A stretch of 64,000 nt of DNA, taken from contig JAPNXP010000012.1 of NCBI GenBank assembly GCA_028753945.1, positions 1,550,001 through 1,614,000 on the forward strand. Direction: 5' to 3'. The notes below the pieces were generated by a model that saw nothing but the letters and a program-made list of their open reading frames with translations, was not told the origin of the DNA and did no database searches. Positions 12,100-22,692 of the stretch are shown piece after piece. The stretch's first letter is position 1. Each line of letters begins with the position of its first letter. The DNA comes from Hexactinellida sp. DTS-2022. Lineage: Eukaryota; Porifera; Hexactinellida. The translations under genes and the position numbers were made by a program.

Positions 12100-12203
12100 T
12101 ACAGTCGACTCCGCTTAATAGAGCCACCGGTTAATAGATTTCTTCGCTTATTGGGTCTAGTAACCTGGTCCCGAGGTGACTCTATTAAGCGCAGTCGACT
12201 GTA
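12100..12203. mobile_element. pogo/Tc1-type MITE, 100 bp
   Basis: TA-flanked, ends CAGTCGACTCCGCTTAATAG and CTATTAAGCGCAGTCGACTG. No coding capacity. Lies between the P terminal repeat and its transposase gene. Confidence 0.8.
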
Positions 12204-12332
12204 TGCCTGAATTTGAATTTTCTAAGCGATTTTGTTTGTTCTTGGTGATTTATCTTCATTATTTACTTTTCTCTTTAATTCTCTATAATTTATACCTACA
12301 AATATTTGCATTAGTTTACTAGCTTAACTCGT

Positions 12333-15068
12333 TATGCCCAATACTTGTTCAGTATTCGGATGCAAGTCCATTTACATAGGTCATCCCAGTGCTACTGTGT
12401 TTAAATTGCCGAGCGCCCGCGCGATTTGAAAGAGAAATAGATTAGAGCTCTCCATAGGGATATGGCTACTGAACTCCCAGAAGATAAGATATTCGTTTGT
12501 ATTCATCACTTCAGAGAGGAAGACATTATACGGGTTGACCGGAATATCCAAGCGGATGGTACATGTACTGAAACACCACGAATTAGGCCAACTTATCGTA
12601 TTAACGCAGTACCAGTTATTTTCCAAGGCTGCCCGTCTTATTTTATTTCAACTGCTCAGAAAACAAAGCGTCTTAGTCGAGAATCTAAGGAAGAAGAAAA
12701 CTTCGCTAAAGGTCTTCACGATAGTATCGTTCAAAACCAACAAGATCGTTTACAATTCAATTTGGATAACTTTGATGATCTTAAAATGAAGTTGCCTCGT
12801 TTACATCTTAGCCAAGATTGGGTGGCGTGGTACTCTTCCAGTAGCACCTTGCAGATCCTACAGCTGGAATTATTTAACAGCACTGTTAAAATTCAATCTA
12901 CACTAACAATTCAGTCAGACTTAACAGTATCAGCCGTTACTCGCCAATACCAAATACCCTTGCAGTTCAATCGAATAACCGACTTACGACAAATTGACTC
13001 CCTAATTGATAATATCTTAAATTTTGAGCCAAATCCAGAGTTATTTGAGTCAGCCTTGTTCTTGTAAGTATCAAGGAAGCAGCCACTAAATTGCAATTGT
13101 CAATATCAATGTTAGAAGCTACTGAACAGACTGACGAGGAATACTCAAGTACACATTTATTACCTCTCCTCCAGTTTATTACTTGTCAACTTGAAAACTC
13201 ACTAGTTTCCGCAAAACAACGAATAAATAACGTAGTTACTCAGGTTAGTATTTTCTGATTTCATTAATTTAATTATTCACCTTTTAATTTTAATCTAGAC
13301 GGTTGCATTGAAGGCACATCTGATCTCACCAGCGTGCTATCGTTTTTTCCAATCCTTGGATTGTCTCATTCTTCCAACTACAAGATCACTTCGAGCTTTA
13401 TCTTCGTGCATAGGATTGGACAGTGAATATTTACACTTACTAAATAATTTAACTTTACATTTTTGTAAAATAGATCGCCATGTTGTTCTAAATATGGACG
13501 AAATCCACGTTTCATCAGAAATCTCCTATCAAGGTAATAGGTGATATTACATATAGTAAATGTATATATTTATGCTTACATTTCTTATTCGATTGTTTAG
13601 GTGGAAATATTATTGGTGAGATCGATCCTACTACTCCAACTAAGAAAGTTTTTGCCTTGATGATTTCTTCTTTATCGAAAAAATGGTCACAAGTTGTGAG
13701 GTTATTTCCCTCAAATTTTTCTACTGCTGAGGAACTCTTCCCAATCGTAAATCTTCTAATTAATGATTTTGAAAAGTGTGGACTATTTGTTGAAGTACTC
13801 ATAAAAGACAATTATCCAATGAATGTACGTTTATTTAAATTATATTCTTTTGACCAGAAGACGTTACTTCCTGCTGTTCAACATCCAACTTGCCCAGAAA
13901 GAAAACTCTTTATTTTGTTTGATTTCGTACACATAATCAAGTCTATAAGGAACAACTGGTTAAACTTGAAGGACTATGATCTAATGTTTAAATATCCAGA
14001 CATGCTTCTGTATCCTTGGCCCTCTATTTCTGCAACAGAACTGAATGAGGCAAAATTTAATGATATTCGATTATTGTACAAGAGCGAACAACATTCTACA
14101 GTAAAGCAAGCTCACAAGCTAAGTTCTAAGGTATGTTGGCCCACAAGTTTAGAACGTCAGAACGTGAATCTAGCACTTCGCGTTTTCAACGAGTCCAATT
14201 TTGCAGCTCTTAAAATTCAAAACGATCTACGACAACATTCTAAAAACGAAACTGCAAATTTTGTGGACACAATTAGTCAAATTTGGAAGATTTTCAACAT
14301 AAATACCCCTCACAAACATTCGCGATTGAATGACGAGTATTCTAGACCCCTTGTGGACGAAGATTGGCGCTTTTAGTTTCTTCATTTAATCTCTAATTGG
14401 CTTGAGCGGTGGAAGTCAACAATTGGAAAGGATGGAAAACTTAGCGCGCAAACTTTCATAAGTTTTCAGCATTTTTGTATAACACTTCCGTTAATCGTTT
14501 CACATCTCACTCAGAATTGTGGGTACGAATATGTTCTTAGCGCCAGACTCTATATCGAATGATGAGTGGCGCGCAATATCACATCACCTATTCTCAGATA
14601 TTGGAGAGTCAACGTCGCCTGAACCTTTCAAATATTCTTAAGTTATTCTCATTACAACAAAACAAAAGCGATCTTACCCTTAAACGATTTATACAGACCT
14701 TTTCTCCAACTTCTGATGAGTTCATTGATGTGCCTTGCGATCCTTATATTGAAGCTATTCATGATCTAACCTCTGTCAATCTGGACATTCATGTTCTCCA
14801 ATCTATTGTGTTTATTGGTGGTTCCGCTGATACTCGTATCTTAAAACAACTAGTTGTCATTATTGCAATCAACTACTTACTGAAAACAAAGATATCGAGA
14901 TTACAGACGCAAAAAAGTATGATCTTGTAAGATATATTGATCGTTGTTCTTTGAAGTGGCCTTTTGATATCGTAATTGAGTCAATAGTGATACTGTGGAA
15001 AATATTCATTAAAATTGACGAAGACAAAGTTTTAAAGAAACTGTTCTACTCCTCGCCTTCAAGAAAGG
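12333..15068 (+). pseudogene. P-element-type transposase with N-terminal THAP zinc finger (broken)
   Basis: Start at 12333 (MPNTCSVFGCKSIYIGHPSA...). The THAP C2CH finger is split by an early frameshift/stop near 12427. Its second half (VCIHHF, then NAVPVIF) lies in the frame of 12462-13067. After another frameshift (~13063) come a leucine-rich stretch, a 55-nt intron (13244-13298), a catalytic-type segment VVLNMDEIHV (about 13477-13506), a 67-nt intron (13534-13600), and the 13657-14376 frame with NYPMNVRLFKLYS and FDFVHIIKSIRNNW. Further breaks at 14376 and ~14560 precede SGAQYHITYSQILESQRRL, the usual P-transposase GxYxxS-E region. The frame ends at the nested MULE insertion and its last 70 codons resume at 22219. 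Family known: THAP9/P transposases (RNase-H-fold DDE). Non-functional. Confidence 0.85.
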
Positions 15069-15078
15069 TGTTAATTCA

Positions 15079-15787
15079 TGACTGTGAAGTTGGCTTAGTA
15101 TTCGACCAGGCTCACTTCAGTCAGATATTTGACTCACTTCTAGTTATTAGATTTAAATAAATTTAGTGTCGTTCGAAAGAGGAGATACGGAGGTTTCCCG
15201 TGATATTATTTATTTTTAAATTTTTTAACTTTCAGTTGGTTATTTTTATCATACAAAGCCGCACTGGTATCTCATCAAAAATCACATTCTCAAAATTTGT
15301 TTATAATTCTGAAAATTTGTTATCATACTTTGGAGAGTTGGAGGTTTATGTGATTTAATTTTTATTTAAAATTTCCCAAAAATTTTGGAGTTATAAACAT
15401 TCAAACTTGAAGTTGGGAAAAAGAGTGGAAGTAGAATTTTGAAAAGTCCATTGAGTATGCTTAGTCCCAAGTGTCAATTCCTATCCAATATCAACCTGAA
15501 TCTAATTTATTTTGATATCATTCGTTAGAGGAGACACGGAGGTTTACCTCAATGCCATTAGATTCTCGAATATTCCCTTTATAACAGATAAATAACTCCT
15601 TTAAAAATGGCGTAAATCTCTGTTTTTATTGTTTTATCTTTTCAAACTTTGAGCTCAATTTTCCGAGATAAAATTGAACCAGAATCGATTCAAACTTTAC
15701 AGGTACTTTCTCTGATATATTATTATTCTATCCCCAGAAAAAAAAACAGGGGTCGCTAGTCATTTCTTTCAGAATTTTTTAATTTCT
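15079..15787 (+). repeat. Left 709-bp terminal inverted repeat of the 2A/OTU MULE
   Basis: Matches the reverse complement of 21500-22208 through its whole length. Landmarks: GAGGAGATACGGAGGTTTCC, GGAGACACGGAGGTTTACC and CAGGGGTCGCTAGTCATTTC near the inner end. The two near-repeats GGAGA(T/C)ACGGAGGTTT at 15180 and 15531 could be transposase-binding sites (inference). Confidence 0.85.
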
Positions 15788-16202
15788 CCAAAATGTTTCA
15801 ATTTCGATCTCATTATTTTAGCTAAGCCTATCTTTATTTCATCATAACATCAATATTAGTGATATCATTTATACTACCTACGTAATGTAACACAATTCAT
15901 TCGCTTCTCTTAGTTCCCATTGTAGTATTGAGTTTCAACTAATAATAGCAAATTGTAATTGCAACTATATAACTAAGACATCAGATGATTGGAATGCAAA
16001 CAGAATCAGTAAACAATGAATTATTCTGGTTGTAATAATGGTAGTGATAATTATATAATTAGTATGTATTAACAAATGCAAGAAGAATGGCATCCACAAT
16101 GTGTGCTTGTATAAATTCCCACTGCTTTTTGGATTGATCTTACTTATCCAATTCCAAGAAGAGAGAATGGCATCCAGGTATCTCATTAAAATAATGTGTG
16201 TT
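15788..16202. other. Non-coding interior of the MULE
   Basis: AT-rich, with a partly repeated string GAATGGCATCCA at about 16086 and 16165. No gene or RNA recognised. Confidence 0.5.
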
Positions 16203-16398
16203 TACCGTGGAGTCTCCGAATAACGGACACGTTGGGGACATGGCCTTTGTTTGTTCTTTGGACTCTGGAGATGTCCACTTCTCGGAGACGGCTGAAGTAT
16301 TAATTACATGCATGGTAAATTCATTCCGTTCCAGGAGGTTTGTCCGTTTTAAATGTGTTGTCCGCTCCTCGGAGTGTCCGTTTTGGGAGACTACTGTA
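16203..16398. mobile_element. pogo-type MITE inside the MULE
   Basis: TA-flanked, about 194 bp, with ends GGAGTCTCCGAATAACGGAC and GTCCGTTTTGGGAGACTACT. Internal GTCC(G/A)CTTCTCGGAG-like repeats echo the ends. Confidence 0.7.
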
Positions 16399-17130
16399 TA
16401 TCAATTCCGACTGCTTTGGGATAGATCAATTCCTTTTTGTATTTGCCTTCTTATAAAGAACTATAGGATAAATCTTTACACAAATATTTATAAATCATCC
16501 ACATGTACATTTAAGAATATAACTTACCACTTTATAACTGTTGTCATGATAAGCTTTGGGACCTTTCTGTATCAAGCTGCCACCATTGACAGCTCAAGTG
16601 GTCCAAGTGGTGTCGCCACCACTCTAGGGTTTCGGCCCTCCATAGGCCTCATCAGGAGGACGGTACAGTCCTCTACCCTCGGTACGCTCACTGCGACCGC
16701 AGTGTCCGACCTCGTCCAGATGGTACTTCTTCCATCGTCGCGACACACCTAGGCCTGCTCTCTCTCGCTGTCTAACAGCTCCAGCAGCGCCTAGTCCTGG
16801 GAGTGACTGACCATAAGCTCTCGCGGATCACACACCGCTTTGTCACACTGTCCAACATAAAAGTTGTTGAAAATCTTTACTATTTAAGTAGAGAAGGTGG
16901 CTGTAACCTGTAGACATGAGAATCGCAATTTTTGCGCTATTAAGAGCCCGAAATAATTTTATTCTTCTTTGCTTCTATTGATGTAATTAATAGGATCACT
17001 TCTAAACCTGGATAACATTCCGCATAAGACAATTAATCATTAACTAATAAAGGGAATCCTTTGGTTTTCTAATTACGTATATAGTTTTAATTAATTAATA
17101 TCTACGACTACGAGGTAATCAGTGAATTCA
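16399..17130. other. Non-coding interior with a GC-rich island (16550-16850)
   Basis: 16550-16850 is far richer in G+C than its surroundings (for example CGGCCCTCCATAGGCCTCAT). It has several short self-complementary blocks and no convincing protein frame. It could be the tail of an unrelated insertion or a structured transcript. 16860-17130 is plain AT-rich sequence just downstream (on the minus strand) of the OTU frame. Confidence 0.4.
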
Positions 17131-17910
17131 TTAATTTCCCGTAGATATTAAATCCACCCGTAATATTGGTTCATAATGTACTCCATTATGATTAATATAG
17201 ATAGAGCCTGCATTATTTCCTGGAGGAGACTCCAAAGTATCAATTAGTTTAGCTCCTCTACCTGAGAATACCATCCACTTGTTACCCATGTCTGAACTAA
17301 ATACCCAAATATCCGTATGCAATAATAAGGCTGTTGCAAATAACTCCACATCAGTAACCCACGTAGAATTCCTCTTCATATTAGATTTCACTACATAGTC
17401 CGCCACGTTACGATAGTTAATTACACTCCTAGGAAATTTATTGGCAATAAACTTATTGCATGCATCCTTCAGCTTACCAACCATATTCTCTACAACTTTC
17501 AACCGTACTAAATTAAAACCATCAATATTTCCTGTCAACCAGTACGACAATGATGCGAATAAACAATTTCCATCTCCAGGAATTCGCAAACACTTCGAAG
17601 GAACATATTCTTTTAAATTAGAATTGCCTGGGATATTATCTCTTATGGAATTTGTAGAATCCGACAACTGTAAATGTAAATCTTCACACAACTTCTTCTG
17701 TCCCCGATATGTAAGTGGTTGGAATGCCGGTAACTTATATTCCATGGTAGCCATTTCTACTAAATCTAAATCACCAATTATTTCAACTACACTTGCACGC
17801 ACTATATCATTAATAACTGTAGTAACATCTACTGGATTTTCTTCACAAATAGTAGCTTCTTCTCTGTCTGTTGAACGTTTACTTATACTTTCTACATTAA
17901 AACTTTTATT
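17131..17910 (-). CDS. OTU-family cysteine protease domain of the MULE
   Basis: The frame is open from 17910 to the stop at 17131, about 260 aa. OTU catalytic features are complete: IPGDGNCLFASLSYWLTG with the Asp-Gly-Asn-Cys nucleophile loop (about 17597-17544), a central NSTWVTDVELFATALLLHTDIWVF segment, and the C-terminal His in NHNGVHYEPI (about 17190-17160). OTU proteins are deubiquitinases or related isopeptidases and are known passengers of transposons. It has no ATG near its start and lies one frame behind (-1) the 1003-aa frame upstream, overlapping it by 19 nt. I see no canonical slippery heptamer, but a 47-nt GT-AG intron (17914-17868) would fuse the two in frame. It is therefore most likely the C-terminal domain of the same polyprotein. 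Confidence 0.85.
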   Translation of the reverse strand, partial: NKSFNVESISKRSTDREEATICEENPVDVTTVINDIVRASVVEIIGDLDLVEMATMEYKLPAFQPLTYRGQKKLCEDLHLQLSDSTNSIRDNIPGNSNLKEYVPSKCLRIPGDGNCLFASLSYWLTGNIDGFNLVRLKVVENMVGKLKDACNKFIANKFPRSVINYRNVADYVVKSNMKRNSTWVTDVELFATALLLHTDIWVFSSDMGNKWMVFSGRGAKLIDTLESPPGNNAGSIYINHNGVHYEPILRVDLISTGN

Positions 17911-20887
17911 TTACTACTTAAACTTTTAGACTTGAACTTTTTAAATATCGTACTAACTTTATCAACAGTTGGTTTAGTATAACTAAATTTACTCTTCTTA
18001 CTTCTAGACCACTCCTCTTTGCACTCCTCCTCATTCTCCACGCGTAATCTCTTCTTAACTTTAAACACTTTATGAGCCAGTGGAGTGAAAGCAAATTTAA
18101 ACGCCGCGATCCTATCGTCTATGTTATTATAAACTGTTCTGATGAAATCAGCAGCTCGTATCCCGGTCTCTGAATTAAATATGCTGTGTTTAACAATTCT
18201 GAACCAATTCTCAACAATCGCATTACTGTCTGTTGCATTCTCTGACGAATTAACTGTACATAAAATTATCCCACTCCACAACGGTAACAATGGCATATAA
18301 TACGTGAGAAGAAATTCCACTATCTGGGGGTTATAAGATACACTAGGATCAAGTTGCGAATTATTGTCGAATTCGCTTATTGAGACTAAGGTATTACGAT
18401 AAATCATTTCAAAATGTCTGCCAAAAGGGGATTTATCTCTGTAAGTTACAGCATTACTTTTAACTTCAGTCTCATCCTCGAATTCATTGGGAACATCATA
18501 ACTAACATTAATCTCCGCCCTAATACATTCTTCTAGTTTGTTTAATTTAGTGCAATAAACACTAGTTTGCTTCTTACTACACAAAATATAACAAATTAAC
18601 CCGAAAAGTTGATTAATTTCATCCATTTGTTTACAATTAACCATACGACCAAATACATGCAATATTAATCTTTTTAAGTCCTTTTCTAATTTGAATTTCT
18701 TATTTAAATTATAACTAATTCTGTGCATGATATGAGCCGAGCAGAGATGGAGGACTGTTATAACACCTAAGTTCTCACTATTAGCTATAAATTCCCAACA
18801 ATATTGGAGATAATGAAAAATAGTAAATTTGTTAAACGCTAAACATGTACTGTGCATCATAGCCCAACTAAAATCTATCTCAACCTTCTTAATTTTTAAC
18901 TCCATTGTGTTAAATAATTTTACACTCAAACACCATTTATTTAGGAAGTGTGAGATCTCAGCGGTGCTATGATCGCTACTTATCATTTCAGCTAATGGGA
19001 TGGGACTAGTGGAAAACTCCGGGTGTTGTATTGTAAGGGCATAGTAATATATTTTCTTAGAACAGGAAGGGGGTTTAGAAATAAGAGAACCAGTCGCATC
19101 TAAATTCAAGACAATATCTTTACTGTTCATTAGTTTTAGAATTTCCAGCTGCTTATAAGAATACATATGAATAATGAAAGGATCCTGTACGAAATACTGG
19201 ACATAGCCTGGTAGGGGGGATTCAGGAAGTAGATAACGGAAATACTGCTGGGTTGCTGTTATATCTTCCATATATAAATTAGAAAATCGCTCCTTAGATT
19301 TCAATTCAGCTTTAACTTTCCGCAAACAATCTTGTGATTTAAGAGAAGTAAAATTACCATAACAGAGACCAGGATTACTTGAATTATTAAACTGTTTATT
19401 ATAAATTTTACTAACCGAATTATTAACTAATAATTCTCCCATTTTACTACGCTCACTGCAAGAAAGATGGCGACTATGTGCACTCTGTCCATCTGTGTGT
19501 TGAAGTGACAAATATCCTTCTGAGTAAATCTTGACAAGTATGTCATTATCTACCAAATTTAGTGCATCATCAATATAGAAGATATAAGATCGACAATTTT
19601 CAAACTTACAATACGCTCTAGCTCTGAAGAAAGGACAATTACCCTTGCGACTATCAGGTTTCTTCAACCAATAATTTACAAACTTCAAAACACACATTGG
19701 GGCTAAATCTTTAAATTTTTCAGCAAAAACATTAGTCCAATTACTAACCAATGAAGTTTTACCAGTAGAATTGGTAATACAAATATTATCCCACTCACTC
19801 AGTTCGAGATAAAACTCCCCACAGTCACTACTACTCGTACTACTTAGAACTTCTATCTCAGAACTTTCTATCACCATTTGTGTTTCAAAGTTGTCAGTTT
19901 TAATATCAGGCACATCGTGAGAACGAGGAAGTGGTTCACTAAATTCACTTTCAACTCTAACACTAAAATCAGTACACTTACTTTCTAAACACTTAACACC
20001 ATTAGCATTGTACTCATCTGTCAACACCTTTACCCAAGTTATAAAATGACTCAAGTCATCTCCACTTAAAAACACATATTTCTTACCAAACATTTGATAC
20101 AAGAAACTACATTCAAGCTGTACTTCAGACAACCACAAAAACAATAAAGGAGTACATTCCACAAAGCTTTTACAATAAGTATTTACAATCGTGGTAATAA
20201 AATCAAAACACTCCTCAAAATAGCACATTTCCTCGAATTGTAAAAAACCAGAAACATTTTGTGGATTAATTAATCCATAAAACATAGCACCGTCTACCCA
20301 TAACTGGCATTCAGTTGTATTGAACATGTAATACGCGTCGTGACCTTCACTATTCAGAGAACTAAGATTTGTATTCTGAGAATCTCTCTTCAACCGGTCA
20401 TACACAGCTTGGTCAGATGCAGAAGATGCCCACACAATAAGAAGTTTATCGTCAACTACATTCAATTCAAGTTTGTTTAAATCTAAGTTATCGAATGACG
20501 AAAATAAATCGAAACAAGCAGCTACACTTAAACTTAGTTCCTTAAGAATTGTGGAAGTTACCAATGATGCTCTGCTCTGAATAGTTAAGTTACTAAGACT
20601 ATAACTCACGTGAAATTGCTCCTCCGAACTAGGGGGACTTACTGAAGGCTTAACTTCGCTCAAAGCATCCCTCACCAGGGTTCTTACGTCATAAGAATTA
20701 TTTTTCCACTTCAAGTACAAGCTATGTCTCTTATCAGGCTTGTTACGCAAGTAGACTTTCTTACAAATGGAACCCCAAATGGAACTGGGCGAACTGTAGC
20801 TTGCAGACAGGGACTGGATCAATTGTTCGAATGATAGTGTTGTGGAGAGGAGTGCGTCGACAAAAGATTTGATCTCAGCTGGTAGTT
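17892..20887 (-). CDS. Putative DDE (Mutator-like) transposase, main exon of the 2A-leader gene
   Basis: About 1000 codons without a break; the exon begins at 20887 (ELPAEIKSFVDALL...) after the acceptor TTTTTTAG. The N-terminal ~400 residues are unrecognised and Ser-rich at 330-380. A Cys-containing patch (GNCPFFRARAYCKFENCRSY) and a RHLSCSERSKMGELL segment precede the core. The core has LDATGSL (Asp ~602), EIDFSWAMMHS (Asp ~677), CSAHIMH (C721-x2-H724) and NAIVENWF (Glu ~898), the D-D-CxxH-E order of Mutator-type transposases. The C-terminus is Lys/Arg-rich (KKRLRV, RSKKSKF), possibly a nuclear signal. The gene is enclosed by 709-bp TIRs. The motif match is by eye; an overall match to a named superfamily was not tested. 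Residue numbers count from the frame's first Met at 20903, which lies in the intron. Confidence 0.75.
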
Positions 20888-20945
20888 CTAAAAAAAATAA
20901 CAATAAAGGTTATTCTTATCCATAACATATATAAGTCAAAATTAC
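20888..20945 (-). other. 58-nt GT-AG intron joining the 2A leader to the transposase
   Basis: On the minus strand the donor is ACGAG|GTAATTT and the acceptor TTTTTTAG|AACTACC. Joining is in frame (phase 1: G + AA gives Glu). The length is similar to the two introns inferred in the P transposase gene (55 and 67 nt). Confidence 0.8.
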
Positions 20946-21186
20946 CTCGTTCGTGATGAGTATCTTGAGTATGGGTGATAGGCCCAGGATTGATCTCGAT
21001 GCCACCAATGACGAGTAGAATGGCTACTATACATGCAATACAAGCCGAGATGATCGAAACAGATGAATCAGTTTGGTCTGTTGATTGATGACGATGATGG
21101 GTACTATTGCATCTACGGCTGCAATGCAATCCGATGTGAGCACGCCACAATTCAATAGAAATCATTGAGAGAGAATAATGAATCAA
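20946..21186 (-). CDS. First exon: hydrophobic 2A-like leader
   Basis: The frame opens at Met 21186, but the Met at 21165 begins MISIELWRAHIG, the same start as the exon at 300, and is the preferred start. After a short His/Ser/Thr-rich stretch comes a hydrophobic run (SIISACIACIVAILLVIG), then GIEINPGP, a 2A-like core whose skipping point would be Gly-Pro. The remaining residues (ITHTQDTHHE) are followed by the donor. Inference: ribosome skipping would separate a small hydrophobic leader from the transposase, leaving Pro at the new N-terminus. When skipping fails, the hydrophobic stretch could act as a signal or anchor. Hydrophobic 2A-like leaders with signal function have been described in sea urchin proteins. 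Confidence 0.75.
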
Positions 21187-21499
21187 TAAATAATTGTAGA
21201 AAAGAACTAAAGTTCAAGGAATAATTGTAGAAGAATCAAGGAAAAGTTTGAAAGAGTGATGAAAAAAAGCAATGATTGCAAAGTTCGAAATCTCCTCCTA
21301 GCCTGAGTCGAGGCTTAAATATTCTAAGAATAGCCTAAATGCGTAACAGCTAAATTTGTAAGTGGAACTAACGAATGTGTGACGCAAATTAGACTTGTGG
21401 GAAATACCATTTAGGGCTATAGGTGCATACTTGTATACTGAGCTATTATAAACTAAAGTATGAATATTGAAAATTTAAACAATTAGCTATTGCTGTCCA
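21187..21499. promoter_or_regulatory. Presumed promoter/5'UTR side of the 2A/OTU gene
   Basis: About 310 bp between the leader exon and the inner edge of the right TIR. AT-rich, with no recognised element beyond a weak repeat (GGAATAATTGTAGAA). Assigned only by position. Confidence 0.3.
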
Positions 21500-22208
21500 A
21501 GAAATTAAAAAATTCTGAAAGAAATGACTAGCGACCCCTGTTTTTTTTTCTGGGGATAGAATAATAATATATCAGAGAAAGTACCTGTAAAGTTTGAATC
21601 GATTCTGGTTCAATTTTATCTCGGAAAATTGAGCTCAAAGTTTGAAAAGATAAAACAATAAAAACAGAGATTTACGCCATTTTTAAAGGAGTTATTTATC
21701 TGTTATAAAGGGAATATTCGAGAATCTAATGGCATTGAGGTAAACCTCCGTGTCTCCTCTAACGAATGATATCAAAATAAATTAGATTCAGGTTGATATT
21801 GGATAGGAATTGACACTTGGGACTAAGCATACTCAATGGACTTTTCAAAATTCTACTTCCACTCTTTTTCCCAACTTCAAGTTTGAATGTTTATAACTCC
21901 AAAATTTTTGGGAAATTTTAAATAAAAATTAAATCACATAAACCTCCAACTCTCCAAAGTATGATAACAAATTTTCAGAATTATAAACAAATTTTGAGAA
22001 TGTGATTTTTGATGAGATACCAGTGCGGCTTTGTATGATAAAAATAACCAACTGAAAGTTAAAAAATTTAAAAATAAATAATATCACGGGAAACCTCCGT
22101 ATCTCCTCTTTCGAACGACACTAAATTTATTTAAATCTAATAACTAGAAGTGAGTCAAATATCTGACTGAAGTGAGCCTGGTCGAATACTAAGCCAACTT
22201 CACAGTCA
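21500..22208 (-). repeat. Right 709-bp terminal inverted repeat of the 2A/OTU MULE
   Basis: Reverse complement of 15079-15787, ending CTTCACAGTCA next to the 10-bp duplication. Visible differences from the left arm are very few, so the insertion is recent. Confidence 0.85.
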
Positions 22209-22218
22209 TGTTAATTCA

Positions 22219-22426
22219 ATTAGCTGAAAACGTATCGGTTGATATGTATAGTGAGAATTGGAGGAATAACTGTCCTAGTTGTTTTACTTCTGGGTGGAGT
22301 TTGTTAAGGAAAATACTTAGCACTTGTGCTAATTGCATATTAGCCAACAAAGTTCGGAATGTAAACTCTGGAATAAATTCTGGAAAGAAGGATATCCGGA
22401 AAATGAAAAAATTTAAATCTATTTGA
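22219..22426 (+). pseudogene. C-terminal end of the P-type transposase
   Basis: Continues the frame interrupted at 15068: QLAENVSVDMYSENWRNNC... to a basic tail (KKDIRKMKKFK) and a TGA at 22424. Recognised only because excising the MULE restores continuity; alone it resembles nothing specific. Confidence 0.75.
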
Positions 22427-22684
22427 AATATTCCTTATGTACTGTATCTGTATGCGTAATACTAATTCCTTATGTTGTATGTAAAATCGTTCTATTTTCA
22501 CTGAATGAACTTCAATGAACTGTTATTTAATGATATTCAATTTGCTTTTACAGTATAATCCAGTTTAATATATAATCTAATGTTCATAACAAACAGTAAT
22601 TAGTGAAAATATCGAATGCACTTCTAGTTCATCCATGGTCCAATATTTTATTGTCGATTCCAGTCCTTTTATTACGTAGTTCAC
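22427..22684. repeat. Right end of the P element
   Basis: The last ~125 bp are the inverted copy of 11843-11957 (CATCCATGGTCCAATATTTT, GTAATTAGTGAAAATATCGA). The ~130 bp before it shows no feature. Confidence 0.8.
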
Positions 22685-22692
22685 GCCTCGAT

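Larger units (their letters stand above)
15079..22208. mobile_element. 7.1-kb Mutator-like element with 709-bp TIRs carrying a 2A-leader/DDE/OTU gene
   Basis: Perfect 10-bp target duplication TGTTAATTCA at 15069-15078 and 22209-22218. Removing the element plus one duplication restores the P transposase frame (...KVLI|QLAE...), which fixes the limits independently. Ends TGACTGTGAAGTTGGCTTAG. Terminal inverted repeats of 709 bp (15079-15787 and 21500-22208) look nearly identical by eye. One minus-strand gene runs from about 21186 to 17131 and appears intact. The 10-bp duplication, long TIRs and D-D-CxxH-E protein fit Mutator-like elements. Confidence 0.85.
11843..22684. mobile_element. 10.8-kb THAP/P-type DNA transposon inserted in gypsy 2
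   Basis: Bounded by the 8-bp direct repeat GCCTCGAT (11835-11842 and 22685-22692), the duplication length known for P elements. Ends are long inverted repeats (about 11843-11957 and 22560-22684), starting GTGAACTACGTAATAATAGG. The element carries a broken P transposase gene and, nested in it, a complete MULE at 15079-22208. Without the nested element it would be about 3.7 kb. Confidence 0.85.

Noticed and set aside
17892-17914. Programmed -1 frameshift site
   Set aside because: No X_XXY_YYZ heptamer in the transposase frame; an intron is a better explanation, so not annotated as a frameshift signal.
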